Positions 1 to 7,851 of a stretch of 64,000 nucleotides of DNA are shown piece after piece. A model generated the notes under the pieces. It was not told the DNA's origin. It ran no database searches and saw only the letters and a list, made by a program, of their open reading frames with translations. Origin of the DNA: an uncultured Lachnospiraceae bacterium (GTDB lineage Bacteria > Bacillota > Clostridia > Lachnospirales > Lachnospiraceae); NCBI GenBank assembly GCA_947367855.1, contig CANBFE010000001.1, positions 124,001 to 188,000 of the forward strand, read 5' to 3'. Made by a program: the position numbers and the translations under genes. Numbering within the stretch: position 1 is the stretch's first letter; the number at the start of each line of letters is the position of its first letter.

Positions 1-1
1 G

Positions 2-637
2 CGCCTGGGCCGGGCCGGTCTGCCTGTTCTGATGGTCCAGACCAACCGGTGCCTGAGCGGAGAGGATGTGGAGCAGGACAGAGGATACGGCCTGGTGCGG
101 CAGGCGCAGTTGTCTGTGATGGAGCGGATGGAAGGTGTGTGGACCATTGCTTCCGGGGATCTTCCGGTCAGTGACGTAATGCACAACAGTTCCCTGGCTG
201 ATCTGGCCATAGGGGAGAGATGCGCGGCCTGTGCGCTTGACATGATTTACGGAAGGGAGCGTGCCTGGAGAGGGCCTTCTCCGGCGGAAGCCTGGGGGGA
301 GGGAAACAGGGTGAGCATTTTCTTCAGGGACACGGTCCACTGGCTGGAGCTGCATGATCTGGAGCCGGAGCGGCTGCCTGTAGAGGCGGAGGACGGGGAT
401 GGATTTCTTCCCCTGGTAAATTACCGCACGGAGATGACGGAAGACGGATGCCTGTTGGAACTGCAGTTTGCCAGGAAGACAAGGGGGGAAATAAAGGTTC
501 ACGGGGCATGGCGGGCATACCCGGGGGCAGCGGTTCCTGTGGACGGCAGGGGACTTCCCATGTACGGCTTTTATGGGCTAACTGTCTGCCCGGCCGCAGG
601 AGTATCCCGGAGGGAAAACGGGCAGGGGAGGGTTTAA
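2..637 (+). CDS. Sialate O-acetylesterase-like protein, 3' part (partial)
   Basis: The frame is open from the left edge, so the true start lies outside the window; about 210 C-terminal residues are visible. The stretch LVRQAQLSVMERMEG, then an SDVMHNSS segment, then a 'GERCA..ALDMIYG' helix matches the C-terminal third of SGNH-type sialate/carbohydrate O-acetylesterases, where the catalytic Asp and His lie in a D-x-x-H element just before a helix with 'G.R.A..A...YG'. The likely role is removing O-acetyl groups from sialic acid or another acetylated sugar. It ends two bases before the GTG of a polysaccharide deacetylase, with that gene's ribosome site inside its own 3' end, so the two are almost certainly co-transcribed. 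The nucleophile half is not visible, so the family call rests on the C-terminal part only. Confidence 0.6.
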   Translation, partial: RLGRAGLPVLMVQTNRCLSGEDVEQDRGYGLVRQAQLSVMERMEGVWTIASGDLPVSDVMHNSSLADLAIGERCAACALDMIYGRERAWRGPSPAEAWGEGNRVSIFFRDTVHWLELHDLEPERLPVEAEDGDGFLPLVNYRTEMTEDGCLLELQFARKTRGEIKVHGAWRAYPGAAVPVDGRGLPMYGFYGLTVCPAAGVSRRENGQGRV

Positions 638-638
638 A

Positions 639-1442
639 GTGGTCAAATTCAGCAGATATTATGAGGGAAAGACAAAGGCACTTGTCCTGAGTTATGACGA
701 TGGGCAGGAGACGGACAGGCGTATGGTGGAGACGTTGAATTACTATGGTATAAAGGCCACATTTCACCTGAATGCCGGTAATCTGGGACGGCAGGGGTAT
801 CTGGGGCCGGAGGATGCAGCTTTGTACCGGGGGCACGAGATTGCGGCGCATACCTATTCCCATCCCCATATGCTGCAGATTCCGGAGGAAGCCAGGCTTA
901 TGGAACTTTGGAGGGACAGGGAGAGGCTGGAAGAGATATGGGGAAATATTGTGGACGGATTTTCCTACCCATACGGGGAATATGACGGCAGATTAAAGTC
1001 GCTTATGGAGGCAGTGGGATTTTCCTATGCCCGTACCACAGACAGCCGCTATGACTTCAGGCTGCCGGAGGATTTTTACGCATGGCATCCTACCTGTCAT
1101 CACCGGGAAAACTGCATTGGACTGGCAGAAAAATATCTGGAATATGATTACAGAGAAGGTCTGTCAGTATTCTGCATGTGGGGGCACAGCCACAATTTTC
1201 AGCGGGAAGGCAACTGGGAAGTATTGGAGCAGTTCTGTCGTCTTATGGGGAAGCGGGAGGAAATCTGGTATTGCACCATGGGGGAATTTGTGCGTTATGT
1301 CAGGGGACTGGGGGCGCTGCAGACATCCCTGCGGGGGGATCTGGTGTACAATCCCACGGATCAGCGGTTGTGGTTTGAAAGGGAGGGAAGACTGGTCAGG
1401 ATAGAGCCTGGAGAAAGAAAAACAATGGAGGAACGCTTATGA
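639..1442 (+). CDS. Polysaccharide deacetylase family protein (NodB/CE4 fold)
   Basis: A 267-residue protein with the NodB homology pattern: ALVLSYDDGQETD near residue 15 (metal-binding Asp-Asp), GHEIAAHTYSHPHM near residue 66 (HxxxH metal ligands) and FSYPYGEYD near residue 108. These are the signatures of metal-dependent sugar N/O-deacetylases. No signal peptide is visible, so it should act in the cytoplasm on imported oligosaccharides or monosaccharides. The start is GTG at 639, preceded by GGCAGGGGAGGG. It sits between an esterase and a sialidase-aldolase fusion, and its stop overlaps the next ATG (ATGA), which implies translational coupling. The substrate is unknown; an acetylated amino sugar is an inference from its neighbours. 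Confidence 0.8.
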   Translation: MVKFSRYYEGKTKALVLSYDDGQETDRRMVETLNYYGIKATFHLNAGNLGRQGYLGPEDAALYRGHEIAAHTYSHPHMLQIPEEARLMELWRDRERLEEIWGNIVDGFSYPYGEYDGRLKSLMEAVGFSYARTTDSRYDFRLPEDFYAWHPTCHHRENCIGLAEKYLEYDYREGLSVFCMWGHSHNFQREGNWEVLEQFCRLMGKREEIWYCTMGEFVRYVRGLGALQTSLRGDLVYNPTDQRLWFEREGRLVRIEPGERKTMEERL

Positions 1443-3412
1443 AATATCAGGTAATCAATCATCAGCATATATTCGAATCGGAGACGAAGTTCCGGCAGTG
1501 CCATGCTTCCACTGTGTGTGTCCTTCCGGAGGGGCGTGTGGGAGCGGCGTGGTTCGGTGGGGAACACGAGAAGGCGGAGGACGTGGCGATCTGGTTTGCG
1601 GTGAGACACGGCGGCGTCTGGGGGGAACCGCGGAAGGTGGCGGAGCGGAAGGGGATACCCTGTTGGAATCCCGTGCTGTATGCGGACAATGGACGGCTGC
1701 TCTTGTTTTATAAGGTGGGAAAGGAGATTCCCAGGTGGCAGACCTTTGTGAAGGAATCCGGAGACTGGGGGGAAACCTGGAGTGAGGAGCGGGAACTTGT
1801 GCCCGGAGATTCCGGTGGGAGGGGTCCGGTGAAAAACAAGTGCATCCGCCTGCGGGACGGCGCAGTGCTGGCCCCGGCTTCCACAGAGGAAAATGGTTGG
1901 GCCTGCTTTACGGACCGCTCTGAGGATGGGGGAAAAACCTGGCGGCGGAGCGAAGATGTGCCTTTTGACAGGGAAATTCTTTCCGGCAGCGGTATGATAC
2001 AGCCCACTCTCTGGCAGGATGAGCGGGGAACCGTACATATGCTGATGCGCAGCAGTGAAGGCGCCATTTTCAGAAGCGAATCCGGGGACGGAGGGCAGAC
2101 CTGGAGCACGGCCCGGAGGACAAATCTGCCTAATAATAACTGCGGAATTGATCTGGCAGTACTGGGGGACGGCAGACTGGTATTGGTGTACAATCCGGTA
2201 TCCGGCAACTGGGCAGCCAGATCCCCCATTGCATTCAGTGTATCGGAGGATAATGGCAGAAGTTGGAGCAGTCCGGAGGTTCTGGATTATGTGCCATGCA
2301 GGAGCAATGTGGAAAGAGCGGAATTTTCCTATCCGGCCATTGTGGCGGAGGGAAATGATGTCTATATTACATACACCTGGAAACGAAGAACCATTGCATT
2401 CTGGCAGCTGCGTTTTCCGGAGCGGAAGAGGAAGGAGGGACTGCCGGAGGGGCTCTGGCCGGTGATGCTGACTCCATTTACAGGGGAAAAGGAAGTGGAT
2501 TACAAAGGACTGCAGGCGCTGACCAGGTGGTATCTGGACAATGGGGCGGCAGGATTGTTTGCCGTATGTCTTTCCAATGAGATGGAGCTTCTCACCGAGG
2601 AGGAGCGATTGAAGATTGCAGCCTGCGTGAAGGAGACTGCCGGGGCGGTCCCCGTGGCTTCCACGGCCTATGTGGAAATACCGGAGAGAGACACGGACAA
2701 AAACAGGGCTGTGGATTCGGACAGAACGGATCTGGCGGAGGATCTGATCGCATCTGTGCATAGGACGGCAGCTGCAAATGTGGACATTGTAGTTCTGTTG
2801 ACCAATTCCTTTGTCTGCCGGGACGGCAGTGAGGAGGAGATCAAAAAGGTTATCACCCGGGTTCTGGAAGAGGCGCCGGATGTCCGCTTTGGGCTGTACG
2901 AGTGTCCGAAACCGTACAAGAGACTGTTTTCCCCGGAACTGGTGGCTTGGTGCGCAGGCACGGGGCGCTTTGTCTTCTATAAGGAGACTTCCCTGAGTCT
3001 GGATATTTTACGGGAAAAACTGGAGGCGGTGAAAGGAACGCCCCTGAAGATTTACAATGCAGATTCTTCCCTGATGTACGGCTTCCTGAAGATGGGCGGC
3101 CATGGTCACTGCGGCGTAATGCTGAATTTTCATCCGGAACTGTACCGCTGGATGATGGATAACTGGAATGAGGACAGGCAGCTGGCGGAACGGATGCAGC
3201 AGCTGATGACCATAACCGCCCATATCGAAAGGCAGTGTTATCCCAGAAGCGCCAAGTATGCCCTGGGCAGAAGGGGCGTGCCCATAGGACCGGACTGCAG
3301 GAGGGAAAACGCCGATGAGTGGAGCCTGTCCTGTGAAAGGTCCGTGGAGGACATGGAGAGATTCGTCTGGACCTATTTTGCGGAATTGGAACGCATTCTC
3401 CTGGCCAGGTAG
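1439..3412 (+). CDS. Fusion of BNR/sialidase-fold domain with DHDPS/N-acetylneuraminate lyase-like aldolase
   Basis: A 657-residue protein. Residues about 1-325 form a six-bladed BNR_2/sialidase-like propeller, with Asp boxes SEDGGKTW, SGDGGQTW and SEDNGRSW at about 161, 215 and 269 (even 54-residue spacing). From about residue 333 (GLWPVMLTPFT) it becomes a class I aldolase of the dihydrodipicolinate synthase/N-acetylneuraminate lyase family, with the Schiff-base lysine in VFYKETS (K515) and the active-site tyrosine in LYECP (Y487). No signal peptide is present, so both halves act in the cytoplasm. Release of a terminal acidic sugar followed by retro-aldol cleavage is a reasonable inference. 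BNR_2 proteins also include non-sialidase glycosidases, so the sugar is not proven. It is coupled to the deacetylase by an ATGA overlap and is the last gene of its operon. Confidence 0.8.
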   Translation: MKYQVINHQHIFESETKFRQCHASTVCVLPEGRVGAAWFGGEHEKAEDVAIWFAVRHGGVWGEPRKVAERKGIPCWNPVLYADNGRLLLFYKVGKEIPRWQTFVKESGDWGETWSEERELVPGDSGGRGPVKNKCIRLRDGAVLAPASTEENGWACFTDRSEDGGKTWRRSEDVPFDREILSGSGMIQPTLWQDERGTVHMLMRSSEGAIFRSESGDGGQTWSTARRTNLPNNNCGIDLAVLGDGRLVLVYNPVSGNWAARSPIAFSVSEDNGRSWSSPEVLDYVPCRSNVERAEFSYPAIVAEGNDVYITYTWKRRTIAFWQLRFPERKRKEGLPEGLWPVMLTPFTGEKEVDYKGLQALTRWYLDNGAAGLFAVCLSNEMELLTEEERLKIAACVKETAGAVPVASTAYVEIPERDTDKNRAVDSDRTDLAEDLIASVHRTAAANVDIVVLLTNSFVCRDGSEEEIKKVITRVLEEAPDVRFGLYECPKPYKRLFSPELVAWCAGTGRFVFYKETSLSLDILREKLEAVKGTPLKIYNADSSLMYGFLKMGGHGHCGVMLNFHPELYRWMMDNWNEDRQLAERMQQLMTITAHIERQCYPRSAKYALGRRGVPIGPDCRRENADEWSLSCERSVEDMERFVWTYFAELERILLAR

Positions 3413-3455
3413 AGAACCGGCGTATCCAGAAGCGAGGTGAAGAGATAGATCAAAT

Positions 3456-3677
3456 AACTGGAGCCGCTGTTGATCACCTCCAGATCCCCGAATATTCCTG
3501 TCACATGGCTCAGCACCTGGCGGTTCAGGGCATGGTTGGCCCCTTCGTCCGGGCTGCTGTCCAGATGGTAATCGCAGAAAGGGCATTTTCCGTAGGCACA
3601 GCCCTTTCCGCGGAGAAGAACGATTTCCAGTTTGTATTTTGCCTAAACTTAGTTACATCTGGCCATATTAAGTACAT
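3456..3677 (-). pseudogene. Remnant of a radical SAM family gene
   Basis: Reading the minus strand from about 3645 gives a coding-like stretch beginning AKYKLEIVLLRGKGC, then AYGKCPFCDYHLDSS, then VTGIFGDLEVINSGS. The cysteine cluster C-x4-C-x2-C followed by DYH and the LEVINSGS strand resemble the N-terminal core of a radical SAM protein family. Homology seems to stop abruptly after INSGS near 3456, so most of the barrel is missing. An ATG at 3677 (AAGGAG directly upstream) starts MYLIWPDVTKF in another frame, so a one-base frameshift also separates the N-terminus from the core. Assignment is from memory of the motif, not a search. Confidence 0.5.
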
Positions 3678-3748
3678 CTCCTTAGTTTTGATTTTGGAAG
3701 AGTCCGGAGACTATCCATGGCAGGATGGTTACGAACTGCCGTTATGTC

Positions 3749-4891
3749 CTATTGAAACACTGCTTTGGTCTCTGCCATCCGGTCCGCGATTTTTACGCCG
3801 AAGGGGCAGCGGCTCTCGCAGCTTCTGCAGCCGATGCAGGCATCCGCATTGGCAGAAAGCTGTCTGTAATGGGCTTTCAGGGTGTCCGGTACCTTTTCCT
3901 GCATGGCAGCCAGGTCATGAAGCTTGTTTACCATGGCGATGTCAATTCCGGCAGGGCAGGGAGCGCAGTGGCCGCAGTAGGTACACTGGCCGTAATAGCC
4001 ATGGCGGGGAGCCTTTGCCAGGATGCTGGCGTAATCCTTCTCTTCCGGGGAGGCCGTCTCATAAGCCACAGCGGCGTCCACATGCTCAGTGGTGTCGTAA
4101 CCTACCATAATGCTGGCCACTGCCGGTCTGGTCAGGGCATAATGGATACACTGAACGGGGGTCATGGCCACGCCGAAGGGAGAGCGCTCCGCGGAGAAAA
4201 GCCGTCCTCCCGCATAGCCCTTCATCACCGTGATGCCCACCTGGTTCTGCTCGCACAGCCTGTAGAGCTCCGCCCGCTCGGGAGCGATGCCGCCCAGTGC
4301 TTCGTCGTAAGTGTCCGCAAAGTAGTCGTCGATATTTTCCGTGGCGGGGAGCATGTCGAAGGCCGGATTGACGCTGAAGAGGAACATCTCGATCTCGCCG
4401 TGCTCCGCGGCCAGTTTTCCCACAGCCGGATTGTGGGTGCTCAGCCCGATGTGGCGGATGCGGCCCTCCGCCTTCAGCTGTTTCACGTACCGGAAGAAAT
4501 CCCCTTCCATGACGTTGTGGAATTCTGCGGGCTCGTCCACGAAATGAATCATTCCCAGGTCTATGTAGTCTGTCTGCAGCCGGGTGAGCAGGTCCTCAAA
4601 GGCGGCTTTTACCGCAGGCAGCTCCCGGGTGCGGACATACTGGCCGTTCTGCCAGGTGGAGCCGATGTGTCCCTGGATGTACCATTTTTCCCTGTGTCCG
4701 GCCAGCGCTTTTCCGATGTTGGTGCGCACATTGGGTTCCGACATCCAACAGTCCAGAATATTGATGCCGCATTCCCGGCAGTGGTCCACCACCTGTTTTA
4801 CCTCCGCTTCGCTGTGCCGCTCCAGCCATTCTCCGCCCAGACCGATCTCGCTGACCCGGAGTCCTGTTTTGCCCAAAATTCGATAATTCAT
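3749..4891 (-). CDS. Aldo/keto reductase-like protein with C-terminal 2x[4Fe-4S] domain
   Basis: A 380-residue protein starting at the ATG at 4891, preceded by AGGAGG six bases upstream; an in-frame ATG further up lacks a ribosome site. Residues 1 to about 280 have the aldo/keto reductase barrel pattern (MNYRILGKTGLRVSEIGLG, DYIDLGMIHFVD, GRIRHIGLSTHN, GITVMKGYAGG). The C-terminus carries two ferredoxin-type clusters: CTYCGHCAPCP, then CIGCRSCESRCP. This is the Fe-S AKR subfamily common in anaerobes. The usual catalytic Tyr position reads ILDCWMSEPNVR and the usual Lys strand reads WYIQGHIG, so the classical tetrad is not evident. Electron transfer through the clusters is inferred; the substrate is unknown. 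Monocistronic, with its own good promoter. Confidence 0.85.
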   Translation of the reverse strand: MNYRILGKTGLRVSEIGLGGEWLERHSEAEVKQVVDHCRECGINILDCWMSEPNVRTNIGKALAGHREKWYIQGHIGSTWQNGQYVRTRELPAVKAAFEDLLTRLQTDYIDLGMIHFVDEPAEFHNVMEGDFFRYVKQLKAEGRIRHIGLSTHNPAVGKLAAEHGEIEMFLFSVNPAFDMLPATENIDDYFADTYDEALGGIAPERAELYRLCEQNQVGITVMKGYAGGRLFSAERSPFGVAMTPVQCIHYALTRPAVASIMVGYDTTEHVDAAVAYETASPEEKDYASILAKAPRHGYYGQCTYCGHCAPCPAGIDIAMVNKLHDLAAMQEKVPDTLKAHYRQLSANADACIGCRSCESRCPFGVKIADRMAETKAVFQ

Positions 4892-4977
4892 ACATGACCT
4901 CCTGTTTTGTCTGCAGACATACCCTTCAGCGGCTTCTTTTGCCGCTGCATACTGCGAATCGAACAAATGTATGGCTT

Positions 4978-5006
4978 ATTGTACCCTACAGGAGGATTTT
5001 TGTCAA
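4978..5006 (-). promoter_or_regulatory. Sigma-A type promoter of the Fe-S AKR gene
   Basis: On the minus strand, TTGACA (5006-5001) and TACAAT (4983-4978) are separated by 17 bases, about 90 bases before the ATG at 4891. The untranslated leader contains a short CAGCGGC/GCCGCTG stem (around 4927-4948). Confidence 0.7.
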
Positions 5007-5144
5007 CGGATTCCGGATTATTTCCAGGTAAAGTTTTCCATGATTCTGCCGAAATAAAAAGTAGCAGGCTGCGGGAGCGGCCGGAAGGAAAAGGATTTGA
5101 AAGCCGGTATACAGGATGCCGGGAAACGCTATGGAGGGCAGAGA

Positions 5145-5834
5145 ATGGAAAAAATAGGAAGTTATTATCAGAGCAGTGTCTATGAGAGGACGGCCCAGGC
5201 CACTGCAGAAAATGCGAAGACGGACAAAACCAGGTCCGCAGGCGGGGTAAAAGAGGAGAAGAAGGCGCCTTCTTTGAGCCGCGCAGCCCAGAAGCTGCTG
5301 AAGGAGCTGCAGAAAACATACAAGAACATGGATTTCATGGTGGCTGATTTTGAGACGGAAGAAGAGGCGGCAGCTCTGATGTCCAGAGGTACCGGTGAGT
5401 ACAGTGCGCTGTTTACTCCTGAGGAACTGGAGAAGATGGCTGCAGACGAGAGCGTCAAGGAGAAGAATCTGAAGATTCTGGACGGCGCGGTGTCCAAACT
5501 GGATGAGATGAAGGAAGAACTGGGGGACAAGGCGGACGATGTAACCCGCATCGGCATTTCCTTCGGCAACGACGGGGAAGTATCCTTCTTTGCGGAGCTG
5601 GAGAAGAACAGCGAAAAGCAGCGTGAGCGCATAGAGAAGCAGCGTGAGGAGAAGAGGGATACCAAAAAGGCGGATGCTTCCGAATACAGGACACAGGGAA
5701 CAGCGGAGAAGCGGACCACTGTTTTTGCATCCACTGTTGAGGAGCTGGCGGAAAAAATTTCCCAGGTGGACTGGAGCAAAATAAAGGAAGAACGCCCGAA
5801 TCCTACTGGACAAAGGTTTGACTTCATGGTATAA
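5145..5834 (+). CDS. DUF6033 family protein
   Basis: A 229-residue hydrophilic protein rich in Lys and Glu, with no signal peptide or membrane segment. It begins MEKIGSYYQSSVYERT, has an AAQKLLKELQKTYKNMDFM core near residue 50, a central segment with LDEMKEELGDKADDVTRIGISFG and a long charged helix with KNSEKQRERIEKQREEKR that is probably coiled coil. The layout recalls DUF6033 proteins of Clostridia, whose function is unknown. The ATG at 5145 was chosen because GGAGGG lies seven bases upstream; an earlier in-frame ATG has no ribosome site. Its last codons overlap a strong promoter for the next gene. Confidence 0.65.
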   Translation: MEKIGSYYQSSVYERTAQATAENAKTDKTRSAGGVKEEKKAPSLSRAAQKLLKELQKTYKNMDFMVADFETEEEAAALMSRGTGEYSALFTPEELEKMAADESVKEKNLKILDGAVSKLDEMKEELGDKADDVTRIGISFGNDGEVSFFAELEKNSEKQRERIEKQREEKRDTKKADASEYRTQGTAEKRTTVFASTVEELAEKISQVDWSKIKEERPNPTGQRFDFMV

Positions 5835-5835
5835 T
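5807..5835 (+). promoter_or_regulatory. Promoter of the cyclophilin lipoprotein gene
   Basis: TGGACA (5807-5812) and TATAAT (5830-5835) are 17 bases apart, and a TGG before the -10 makes it extended. The -10 box overlaps the TAA stop of the DUF6033 gene. Confidence 0.7.
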
Positions 5836-5899
5836 GGGAATGTTATAGAAGTAAGGCAGTCGGGGTACTGTCAATATCATAAGCTTTCATAGGAATTTT

Positions 5900-5939
5900 A
5901 CAATGCCATCACAGGCAGTGATCCCTGTGGTGGCATTGT
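5900..5939 (+). repeat. Long inverted repeat in the leader of the cyclophilin gene
   Basis: ACAATGCCATCACAGG pairs with CCTGTGGTGGCATTGT over 16 bases (one G-T wobble) around an 8-base loop. No T-run follows, so it is not a standard terminator. It lies in the transcribed leader between the promoter at 5807-5835 and the ATG at 6013. Confidence 0.75.
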
Positions 5940-6012
5940 CATACTGTCAGGGACGGAGCTGTGGACCGAGGCAGGAGTTTCCGTGAGAGCGAAAAACAGG
6001 GAGAGAGGCATT

Positions 6013-6690
6013 ATGAAAAAGAAATGGATTATTTTGGTAGCGGCGGTGGTGCTGATGTTGTCGGCCTGCGGCAGGGAGGACGGCGGGTCCGGCAGTGGGA
6101 CCGACGCTTCCGGCACGGAGGAGACCTCCTCCGGAGAAGCGGGGACCGATGTTTCCGGTACGGAGCAGGGCGGCAGTGGGGACACGGCTTCCGGAAAGCA
6201 TCATGTGGAGATCACAGTGAAGGATTACGGTACGATTTCAGTGGAACTGGACGGGGATGCGGCGCCCATTACGGTGGCAAATTTCCTGAAACTGGCAGGG
6301 GACGGTTTTTATGACGGACTGACCTTCCACCGTATCATTTCAGGTTTCATGATTCAGGGTGGGGATCCCAAAGGCAACGGCACAGGCGGTTCCGACGAGA
6401 ATATCAAGGGTGAATTTTCCGAGAACGGTGTGGAAAACAATCTGTCACATACCCGTGGCGCCATCTCCATGGCACGCGCATCCGCCATGGACAGTGCAAG
6501 TTCCCAGTTCTTTATCGTGCATGAGGACAGCACCTTTCTGGACGGACAGTATGCATGCTTCGGTTACGTCACAGAGGGAATTGAGGTGGTGGATGCCATC
6601 TGTGATACTGTCAATGCGTTCCTGGACAACAACGGAGCAGTGGAGAAGGAGAGCCAGCCTGTTATCGAGAGTATCAAGGTGATAGATTAA
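6013..6690 (+). CDS. Lipoprotein peptidyl-prolyl cis-trans isomerase (cyclophilin type)
   Basis: A 225-residue surface lipoprotein. The start at 6013 gives a clean lipoprotein signal (MKKKWIILVAAVVLMLSAC, lipid-bearing Cys19), then a Gly/Ser/Thr-rich linker to about residue 65, then a complete cyclophilin domain. The domain has GTISVELDGDAAPITVANF, the catalytic FHRIISGFMIQGGDP segment, and SSQFFIV and GQYACFGYV substrate-pocket segments. It would isomerise X-Pro bonds and help fold exported proteins at the outer face of the membrane. It has its own promoter and an unusual structured leader. An upstream in-frame ATG at 5983 would spoil the signal peptide and was not used. Confidence 0.9.
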   Translation: MKKKWIILVAAVVLMLSACGREDGGSGSGTDASGTEETSSGEAGTDVSGTEQGGSGDTASGKHHVEITVKDYGTISVELDGDAAPITVANFLKLAGDGFYDGLTFHRIISGFMIQGGDPKGNGTGGSDENIKGEFSENGVENNLSHTRGAISMARASAMDSASSQFFIVHEDSTFLDGQYACFGYVTEGIEVVDAICDTVNAFLDNNGAVEKESQPVIESIKVID

Positions 6691-6784
6691 GGAATTTTAA
6701 GGCTGAAACAGTTATTATTACACAAGGTACGGAGGCTTTGCTATAGGCATATTTCACAAACTTTATCCAAACTTGCATATTTTG

Positions 6785-6814
6785 CTGACAATTTCGGATT
6801 AAATCTGTTAAAAT
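6785..6814 (+). promoter_or_regulatory. Candidate promoter of the CarD gene
   Basis: CTGACA (6785-6790) and TAAAAT (6809-6814) are 18 bases apart in an AT-rich stretch about 60 bases before the GTG at 6877. Confidence 0.5.
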
Positions 6815-6876
6815 ATGGTTATAACATATAGTGGAGGTGTTTTGTAGTCGGCAAGCATGCGGAAAGTGAGGTTCTA

Positions 6877-7380
6877 GTGTTTGGAATTGGTGATTATGTA
6901 ATTTGTGGCAACAAGGGCGTCTGCGAAGTAGAGAACGTCACGACCCTGAATATTTCGGGAGTGGACAGGGAGCGTCAGTATTATATTCTGAAGCCTCTGT
7001 ATGTGTCCGGAAGCACGGTTTATGTGCCGGTGGATTCCCCCAGGGAATCCATGCGGAAGGTACTGAAGAGAGAGGAAGCTGAAAAGCTGATCAGGGAGAT
7101 TCCGGAGATTCCGCTGCTTGTCATTACCAACGATAAGCTGTCAGAACAGGCCTATAAGGACTGTATTAAGACCAATGACTGTGAGGATCTGGTTAGGATT
7201 ATCAAAACCATTTATACCCGGAAGCAGACGCGGATCAAGGCAGGTAGGAAAGTGACGGCGGTGGATGCAAAATATTTCCACATAGCTGAGGAGAATCTGT
7301 ACGGCGAACTGGCCGTGGCCCTGAATATCAGCCGTAAGGAAGTGGAAGGCTATATAGCGGAAGCCATTGACAGCAGATAA
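6877..7380 (+). CDS. CarD family transcriptional regulator
   Basis: A 167-residue protein starting at GTG. The N-terminus MFGIGDYVICGNKGVCEVENV is the Tudor-like RNA-polymerase-interacting domain shared by CarD, CdnL and TRCF, followed by LKPLYVSGSTVYVPVDSP. The C-terminal half is helical (DLVRIIKTIYTRKQTRIKAGRKVTAVDAKY) and ends with EVEGYIAEAIDS, matching the DNA-binding helical domain of CdnL-type proteins. Family members bind the polymerase beta subunit and stabilise open promoter complexes. It is a single gene between the cyclophilin gene and the thrS leader; its regulon is unknown. Confidence 0.85.
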   Translation: MFGIGDYVICGNKGVCEVENVTTLNISGVDRERQYYILKPLYVSGSTVYVPVDSPRESMRKVLKREEAEKLIREIPEIPLLVITNDKLSEQAYKDCIKTNDCEDLVRIIKTIYTRKQTRIKAGRKVTAVDAKYFHIAEENLYGELAVALNISRKEVEGYIAEAIDSR

Positions 7381-7408
7381 TCCGTGTAGAATTTCCGGAA
7401 AAAAATAC

Positions 7409-7437
7409 TTTACAATCAGAACAAAAAGTATTATGAT
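7409..7437 (+). promoter_or_regulatory. Promoter of the thrS T-box transcript
   Basis: TTTACA (7409-7414) and TATGAT (7432-7437) with a 17-base spacer, immediately upstream of the T-box leader. Confidence 0.75.
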
Positions 7438-7439
7438 GG

Positions 7440-7690
7440 ATAAAACGTTGAAGAGAAGAGTAGGATGTGGAACGCAGCAGAGAGAACTGCCCGGGCAGCC
7501 GGTGGTGGAAGCAGTTTGGCGGGAATCATTGCGAAGACCATCTCGGAGTGGCTTTCATACAGCCCGGAGGCATCCGTTATCAGCAAAAGAAGGCGGCAGT
7601 TTTGTGTATTTAAAAACTGCAACAAGGGTGGAACCGCGTTCAAAGTGTTGGAACGTCCCTTGCAATAGGAATATTGCAGGGGACTTTTTA
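7440..7690 (+). ncRNA. T-box riboswitch, threonine-specific
   Basis: The leader has the T-box hallmark AAGGGTGGAACCGCG at 7624-7638, which contains the TGGA bulge that pairs with uncharged tRNA 3' ends. A specifier-like context GAAGACCATC gives the Thr codon ACC at 7537-7539. An intrinsic terminator follows at 7655-7690 (12-bp stem, then TTTTT). Uncharged tRNA-Thr would favour the antiterminator and let thrS be transcribed. Specifier and downstream gene agree. Confidence 0.93.
7655..7690 (+). terminator. T-box regulated terminator
   Basis: GTCCCTTGCAAT pairs with ATTGCAGGGGAC around AGGAAT, followed by TTTTTAT. It is the conditional terminator of the thrS leader. Confidence 0.9.
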
Positions 7691-7747
7691 TAATGTAAAT
7701 TCCCTGGATGTTCCGGAAAACCAAAGCGCATTGGGAGGAGGTTTGAT

Positions 7748-7834
7748 ATGGAAGAACTGGCAGAAAAGTGCAGAGAACCGGGCAGTGCCCATGGAAAACT
7801 CAAAACCAGCATGGATTCAGATCAGAGCAAATAG
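7748..7834 (+). CDS. Possible 28-residue upstream ORF before thrS
   Basis: An ATG at 7748 with a strong ribosome site (GGAGGAGG, six bases upstream) opens a 28-codon hydrophilic ORF beginning MEELAEKCREPGSAH and ending with TAG at 7834, 17 bases before the thrS start. It has no recognisable domain. It could be a translated leader peptide that feeds ribosomes to thrS, or the remains of a former start. Its ribosome site looks stronger than that of thrS itself. Confidence 0.35.
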   Translation: MEELAEKCREPGSAHGKLKTSMDSDQSK

Positions 7835-7851
7835 AGAAGGAGAAAAGGGAT

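Noticed and set aside
1361..2761. Minus-strand 466-codon open frame opposite the sialidase-aldolase gene
   Set aside because: No ribosome site, Pro/Arg/His-rich unfolded composition, fully antisense to a well-supported gene.
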